The notes under the pieces are model-generated. The model saw nothing but the letters and a program-made list of their open reading frames with translations. It made no database searches and was not told the DNA's origin. DNA of 64,000 bases from the NCBI RefSeq assembly GCF_015351235.1, contig NZ_JADKSJ010000001.1, forward strand, positions 620,001 through 684,000, read 5' to 3'. Origin of the DNA: Plantibacter sp. VKM Ac-2880 (GTDB taxonomy: Bacteria; Actinomycetota; Actinomycetes; Actinomycetales; Microbacteriaceae). The position numbers and the translations under genes were made by a program. Below are positions 59,500 through 64,000 of this stretch, piece after piece; positions within the stretch are counted from its first letter, which is position 1, and each line of letters begins with the position of its first letter.

Positions 59500-60366
59500 G
59501 TGACCCTCACGCTGCCGGCTGTCGCCGAGTCCGCACCAGACACCCTCGACCGCGCGCTCGCGAGCCTCGAATGGACGATCCACGGCACGTACCGCGACCG
59601 CCTCGCGGCCGGTACCTGCCTCGATCGGGGGCACCCGGCCTCTGGCTTCCTGTACGTGTCGAGCGGGCGTGCACGGCTCACCACCCCGGAGGATGCGCTC
59701 GACCTCGACGCCGGCGACCTCGTGTTCTTCCCCCGCGCGCACACGACCGTCCTGCTGTCGCTCGGCGACGCCGAGGTGCTCGAGGTCGGTCTCGAACCGT
59801 CGCGGCAGCGGCAGGCGGTCGCCGACACGCTGCCCGAGACGCTGACCGTGCGGGACTTCGCCGGTCAGGAGCGGTCCATGGTGGCGCTCATCGAGGGCAT
59901 GGGGTGCCCCGGCCCGAGCGGCCGCGCACGCCCCGGCGACGCCGTCATCTGCAGCCGGATCGCGACCACGATCGTCTCCGCCGCCCTCCGGTCCTGGAAC
60001 GAGGCCGGGTGCGCGCCCGAGCGCTGGCTGCAGCGCATCGGCGACCCGCACATCGCCGCCGTGCTCGACGCCCTGCACGCCGAACCCGGTCGCCCGTGGA
60101 CGTTCGAGAGCCTCGCCCGCATCGCCATGATGTCGCGCTCCGCGTTCGCCGAGCGGTTCAGGCAGGTCGTCGGTCACACCCCGCGCGCCTATCTCACGAC
60201 GGTCCGGATGGAGACCGCGAAGGGACTCATCGTCACGGGCGGAGCGACGGTCGCGGAGCTGGCCGGCGAGCTCGGCTACGCCTCCGAGGACGGCTTCGCG
60301 CGTGCCTTCCAGCGGTACACGGGCCTGACGCCCGCCCGCTGGCGAGCCGAGGCCGCCGCCGCGTAG
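59500..60366 (+). CDS. AraC-family regulator with cupin domain
   Basis: 288 residues. N-terminal cupin-like AraC_binding_2/cupin_6 domain (about 30-180; LDAGDLVFFPRAHTTVLL) and C-terminal double helix-turn-helix (FESLARIAMMSRSAFAERFRQVVGHTPRAYL, then VAELAGELGYASEDGFARAFQRYTGLTPARWR; about 205-285). The start is a GTG with a weak RBS. It converges on an MFS gene, which it may control; AraC proteins of this type usually sit near their target exporter. Confidence 0.9.
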   Translation: MTLTLPAVAESAPDTLDRALASLEWTIHGTYRDRLAAGTCLDRGHPASGFLYVSSGRARLTTPEDALDLDAGDLVFFPRAHTTVLLSLGDAEVLEVGLEPSRQRQAVADTLPETLTVRDFAGQERSMVALIEGMGCPGPSGRARPGDAVICSRIATTIVSAALRSWNEAGCAPERWLQRIGDPHIAAVLDALHAEPGRPWTFESLARIAMMSRSAFAERFRQVVGHTPRAYLTTVRMETAKGLIVTGGATVAELAGELGYASEDGFARAFQRYTGLTPARWRAEAAAA

Positions 60367-60406
60367 GCGTCGAGCCCCGGCCTTCGGCGCCGACGTCGCT
60401 GCTGCA

Positions 60407-61618
60407 TCAGCGGGCGGTGCGCGCCGAACCGAAGATGACCCCACCGACGATCGTGGAGCTCGCGGCGACGATGAGCGCCGGCACGATGCCGACCGCGTCG
60501 ACGAGGATGCCGCCCACACCAGCACCGACGGTGATCGCGAGCTGGAACCCGGCGACCACGAGCCCGCCGCCGGACTCCATGCGGTCGGGGACGAGCCGGC
60601 CCATCCAGGTGCTCAGCGTCGTGAGCCACGCGCCGAACCCCATGCCCCAGGTGGTGATCGCGATGGTCACGATCCACGGCTGCCCGGGGAACGCCGTCAC
60701 GAGGGCGATCGAGACGCCGATGAGCGCCGGGACCACGTAGCGGAGTGCGGCCAGGTGTCGGTCGACGAGCAGGCCGATGACGAAGTTGCCGACCACGCCG
60801 CCGAGCCCGAAGGCGGCGAGCAGCACGGCGACGCCGGCCGCGTCGAGGTCGGGCACCCGCTCGATCGCGAGCCGGATGTAGGTGAACGCGATGAAGTGCC
60901 CGAGCACGGTGAGGATGTGACCCGTCAGGCCCATACGGATGCCCGGGACGCGGAGGGTGTCGACGAGCGACCGCAGCCCGCCGCTCGACGGTGCCGGCGC
61001 GACGGGTGGGAGGACGAGCCGCAGCGCGACGGCGACGACGGCGGTGATCACGGCGACGGCCGCGAAGATGAGCCGCCAGTCCATGATCGACCCGAGGTAG
61101 GTGCCCACGGGGACGCCGGCGACGGTCGCGACGGTCGTCCCGGTGTTCACGAGCATGATCGCGCGACCGAGGTGCTTCGGGGCCGAGAGTCGGGCGGCGA
61201 TCGCGATGGACATGGCCCAGAACGCGCCGAGCGCCGCACCGAGGAGCAGGCGGGCGATGAGCAGCATGACGAAGTCGGCGGAGATCGCGACGAGCGCACT
61301 CGAGACCGCGGCACCGGCTGCGAGGAGCACGAGCAGCAGGCGGCGGTCGAGGCGGGGGACGAGGATGCCGATGGTCGGCGCCGTCAGGAACCCGACGAAG
61401 GCCGTCGCCGTGACGGCTTGACCGGCCTGCCCCTCGGAGATGCCGAGCGACGCGGCCATGGACGGCAGGAGACTCGGCGGGAGGAACTCGGCGAGCACGA
61501 GCACGAAGCTCGTCGCCATCATCACGGCGACGGACGCCCAGGCGGTGCGGTCGCGCGGGGTGCCGGCGACGGGGACGGAGCCGGTGCGCGGTGAGTCGAG
61601 GGTGTCTGGGGTGCTCAT
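60407..61618 (-). CDS. MFS exporter (AraJ/DHA1-like)
   Basis: 403 residues, 12 hydrophobic segments. Loop LVPRLDRRLLLVLLAAG (about 84-100) in the motif A position, and the helix 5 region LGRAIMLVNTGTTVATVAGVPVGTYLG (about 157-183) matches motif C of exporters. Likely exports a sugar or drug; substrate unknown. Divergent from a TetR gene whose three-half-site operator lies about 120 bases from its start. Confidence 0.88.
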   Translation of the reverse strand: MSTPDTLDSPRTGSVPVAGTPRDRTAWASVAVMMATSFVLVLAEFLPPSLLPSMAASLGISEGQAGQAVTATAFVGFLTAPTIGILVPRLDRRLLLVLLAAGAAVSSALVAISADFVMLLIARLLLGAALGAFWAMSIAIAARLSAPKHLGRAIMLVNTGTTVATVAGVPVGTYLGSIMDWRLIFAAVAVITAVVAVALRLVLPPVAPAPSSGGLRSLVDTLRVPGIRMGLTGHILTVLGHFIAFTYIRLAIERVPDLDAAGVAVLLAAFGLGGVVGNFVIGLLVDRHLAALRYVVPALIGVSIALVTAFPGQPWIVTIAITTWGMGFGAWLTTLSTWMGRLVPDRMESGGGLVVAGFQLAITVGAGVGGILVDAVGIVPALIVAASSTIVGGVIFGSARTAR

Positions 61619-61740
61619 GCTCCCAGTCTGACGGGGCCTGACCTCGCCCGCCCGACGCTCCGTCCGCGGGGCCCGACCGTTCGTCCGCCGACGCTCTGGT
61701 GTCGCGTTGCTGGCAACTCGGGGAACCCGCTGTCAAGAAG

Positions 61741-61770
61741 TTGCACTCCGTGCATCGGTGCACGTAGTGT
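61741..61770 (+). promoter_or_regulatory. Leaderless tetR promoter with three half-sites
   Basis: -35 TTGCAC (61741-61746), 18-base spacer, -10 TAGTGT (61765-61770), then 6 bases to the GTG. Half-sites TGCAC (61742-61746), GTGCA (61750-61754) and TGCAC (61759-61763) form two overlapping palindromes, one over the -35 and one in the spacer. A strong autorepression site. Confidence 0.7.
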
Positions 61771-61776
61771 ACCCAC

Positions 61777-62424
61777 GTGTCCACCACCGCCCCTGCTGAG
61801 GATCGACGCGCCGCCCTGCGTGCGCGCCACCATCGCGCGATCCTCGACGCTGCCCGCGTCATGATCGCGGAGCATGGCATCGCGGGCTTCAACGTCGACC
61901 TCATCGCCGAGCGCGCCGACGTCTCGAGGCGTACGGTGTTCAACCACTTCTCCTCCGTCGACGACCTCGTCACCACCTCCTGCACCGAGGAGCTGGCCGT
62001 CGTGATCGAGAGCTTCCGCGCCGCCGTCAACGCGCGCCCGGCCGGCCCAGGGTCGCGGGTCTCCATGTTCGAGGACGTCGCAGCGGCCCTCCGCACCACG
62101 GACATCCCGCGCGTCATCGCCTTCCTCTGGAACGCGCTCGGCGGCTTCGCCCCCGAGGACTCGCGGCCGCAGCAGCTCTTCCAAGCCACCTTCTCCCGCA
62201 CCACCCAGGAGCTCGCCCACGAACTGGCCGAGCGCAACACCGATGTCGACGAACTCGAGGCCGCCTTCCTCGTGTCCTCCCTCATGCACGGCGTCGAAGT
62301 GCTCGCGCACCACTGGATCGCGAGCACCGGCGCCACCACGGACGATGATGCCCGTGCACTCTGGACCACCCTGCTGGAACGGCTCATCGCGAGCGTCCGC
62401 ACAGGCTACGGCTCCACGCACTGA
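61777..62424 (+). CDS. TetR/AcrR-family repressor
   Basis: 215 residues. N-terminal helix-turn-helix FNVDLIAERADVSRRTVFNHFSS (about 38-60), C-terminal ligand domain of unknown specificity. Leaderless GTG start. Probably controls the divergent MFS exporter and itself; a downstream MMPL transporter gene begins 47 bases after it in the same direction and is a further likely target. Confidence 0.92.
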   Translation: MSTTAPAEDRRAALRARHHRAILDAARVMIAEHGIAGFNVDLIAERADVSRRTVFNHFSSVDDLVTTSCTEELAVVIESFRAAVNARPAGPGSRVSMFEDVAAALRTTDIPRVIAFLWNALGGFAPEDSRPQQLFQATFSRTTQELAHELAERNTDVDELEAAFLVSSLMHGVEVLAHHWIASTGATTDDDARALWTTLLERLIASVRTGYGSTH

Positions 62425-62471
62425 TCCCATCCCCCCCGTCCCCGCACCTCTCCCGAAGAATCGAGACTCCC

Positions 62472-64000
62472 TTGGCTGAACTGCTGTATCGCCTCGGACG
62501 CTTCTCCGCGCGCCGCGCGTGGGCCGTCCTCATCTCCTGGATCGTGATCCTCGGCATCTCGGTCGGCGCGTTCCTCGCGTTCGGCGGCACGCTCTCGAGC
62601 GCGGTGACCATCCCCGGCACGCCGACGGCGAAGGTCACCGACCAGCTGTCCGAGTCGTTCCCGAGCGCGTCCGGCGGCACCGGGGCGATGGTGTTCCACA
62701 CCAAGGACGGCGACGCCTTCACCGAGTCGCAGAAGACCGCGATCGGTGAGCTGCTCGACGAGACCGCCGACCTCAAGGGCGTCGACTCCACGGTCAACCC
62801 CTTCGAGACCCAGGAGACGATCGCCGACCAGGCGAAGCAGATCTCCGACGGCAAGGCGCAGGTCGACGCCGGTCGCACGCAGCTGACCGACGGACAGGCG
62901 CAGCTCGACGCCGGCCAGCAGCAGCTGACCGCCGCGCAGACGCAGCTGAGCGCCGCGCTCGCCCAGGCGCAGCAGGCGGCCGGCGGCACGCTCCCCGCCG
63001 CGGCACAGGCCCAGTTCGACACGCAGCAGGCGGCGATCACCCAGCAGCAGGCCGCGCTCGACGCCCAGCAGACCACGATCACCGACAACCTCGCGACCCT
63101 CGACGAGCAGAGCACGAAGCTCGAACTCTCCTCGCAGCTGCTGGACCTCTCCTCCGGCATCCGCACCGTGTCGACCGACGACACCACCGCGGTCGCGAAC
63201 GTCGTGTTCGAGGAGCGCCAGCAGGAGGTCACGCCCGAGACGAAGCAGTCGGTCATCGACCAGGTCTCCGACGACGTGCCCTCAGGCGTCGAGGTCGAGT
63301 TCTCCAACGAGCTCGCGCAGAGCCTCCCGCAGCTGTTCGGCGTCGGTGAGGCCATCGGTCTGATCATCGCCGCGATCACCCTGCTCGTCATGCTCGGCAC
63401 CGTCATCGCCGCATCGCTCCCACTCGTCTCTGCGATCGTCGGCGTCGGCGTGGGCGTCACCGCCTCGCTCGCGATGTCCGGTGTCGTCGACATGCTGTCC
63501 ATCACGCCGGTGCTCGGGGTCATGCTCGGGCTCGCCGTCGGGATCGACTACTCGCTGTTCATCCTCAACCGCCACCGCAAGCAGCTGCTCGACGGCGTCG
63601 ACCTCCACGAGTCCATCGGCCTCGCGAACGGCACCTCGGGCAACGCGGTCGTGTTCGCCGGGTCCACGGTGCTCGTCGCGCTCCTCGCGCTCAACGTCAC
63701 CGGGATCCCGTTCCTCGGCATGATGGGCACCGTCGGCGCGATCTGCGTGGCCGTCGCCATCCTCCTCGCCGTCACCCTCACGCCGGCGCTGCTGTCGCTG
63801 CTCGGACTGCGGATCCTCAGCCGCAAGGCCCGCGCCTCCATCGGCACCCCGCGCCCCGACGCCGTCCCCACCAAGCCGATGGGCACGATCCGCGCGATCG
63901 GCACCCTGGTGGCCGGGCTCGTCGTCCTCGGCGTCGTCGCCCTGCCGGCCCTCGACATGCGGCTCGGCCTCCCCGACGGCAGCTCAGAGGCCGTCGACTC
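62472..64000 (+). CDS. MMPL-family transporter (partial, runs off the end)
   Basis: 509 codons to the window end, TTG start. Begins MAELLYRLGRFSARRAWAVL with the first membrane helix (about 15-37), then an extracytoplasmic domain with a coiled-coil of Asp-Gly-Gln repeats (DAGRTQLTDGQAQLDAGQQQ, about 130-150), then membrane helices around 295-450 with GLAVGIDYSLFILNRHRKQ, the MMPL signature. RND-type exporters of lipids or drugs. Probably co-transcribed with the upstream TetR gene. The C-terminal half is missing only because of the window boundary. Confidence 0.9.
   Translation, partial: MAELLYRLGRFSARRAWAVLISWIVILGISVGAFLAFGGTLSSAVTIPGTPTAKVTDQLSESFPSASGGTGAMVFHTKDGDAFTESQKTAIGELLDETADLKGVDSTVNPFETQETIADQAKQISDGKAQVDAGRTQLTDGQAQLDAGQQQLTAAQTQLSAALAQAQQAAGGTLPAAAQAQFDTQQAAITQQQAALDAQQTTITDNLATLDEQSTKLELSSQLLDLSSGIRTVSTDDTTAVANVVFEERQQEVTPETKQSVIDQVSDDVPSGVEVEFSNELAQSLPQLFGVGEAIGLIIAAITLLVMLGTVIAASLPLVSAIVGVGVGVTASLAMSGVVDMLSITPVLGVMLGLAVGIDYSLFILNRHRKQLLDGVDLHESIGLANGTSGNAVVFAGSTVLVALLALNVTGIPFLGMMGTVGAICVAVAILLAVTLTPALLSLLGLRILSRKARASIGTPRPDAVPTKPMGTIRAIGTLVAGLVVLGVVALPALDMRLGLPDGSSEAVD

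Overview
The window is about 70% G+C, with dense codirectional gene blocks and many GTG/TTG starts. Many genes appear to have an extended -10 hexamer only 6-8 bases before the start codon (leaderless mRNAs). These traits, with the DUF222/HNH endonuclease, WYL regulators, a LuxR-type AAA regulator and a DosR/DosS-like pair, point to an actinobacterium, most likely Microbacteriaceae. The genus cannot be settled from the sequence. It reads as ordinary chromosome: one tRNA-Gly, no rRNA, no CRISPR array and no recognisable prophage or intact insertion sequence.

Layout. 0-5.6 kb: two tiny overlapping genes, a TerD stress protein, a GAF-ANTAR regulator divergent from a membrane fatty-acid desaturase, and a tyrosine phosphatase between two paralogous 53-56 residue membrane peptides. 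5.8-15 kb: a 993-residue LAL regulator with a coupled microgene, an NmrA-like reductase with an S4 RNA-binding protein, an M20 peptidase, ASCH and NUDIX proteins, and a RecQ helicase with an unusual tail. 15-20.4 kb: two MFS exporters, a serine hydrolase, a TetR/MFS divergent pair, a MOSC protein and a decayed second copy of the serine hydrolase gene. 20.5-24.6 kb: a three-gene ABC importer with a fused permease. 24.6-33.7 kb: small regulator-plus-target pairs (membrane protein/ArsR-like, TetR/SDR, WYL/VOC), several with clear palindromic operators, plus an epoxide hydrolase, a GH18 protein, a cupin and an orphan Tdi1-like immunity protein.

33.7-40.6 kb holds the most coherent unit. A NarL-type response regulator and GAF histidine kinase closely resemble mycobacterial DosR/DosS(T). 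Next to them is an operon of universal stress protein, L-lactate dehydrogenase and L-lactate permease, and nearby a small membrane protein. Two nearly identical DosR-type boxes lie upstream of the stress/lactate operon and between the membrane protein and a divergent small gene. This looks like a compact hypoxia or redox module linking gas sensing to lactate fermentation and export.

40.6-50 kb: DCC-family protein, tRNA-Gly(CCC), an ORF bracketed by an exact inverted repeat, a tandem repeat array, an NtaA-type monooxygenase, an amino-acid permease, a DUF222/HNH protein, a ThrE-type exporter, a second repeat array with a 21-bp period, an MFS protein and an SRPBCC protein. 50.2-58 kb: a complete kdp locus in the order micro-ORF, kdpF, kdpA, kdpB, kdpC, kdpD, kdpE. 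58-64 kb: a membrane protein of unknown family, an AraC regulator, an MFS/TetR divergent pair with a three-half-site operator, and an MMPL transporter that runs off the end.
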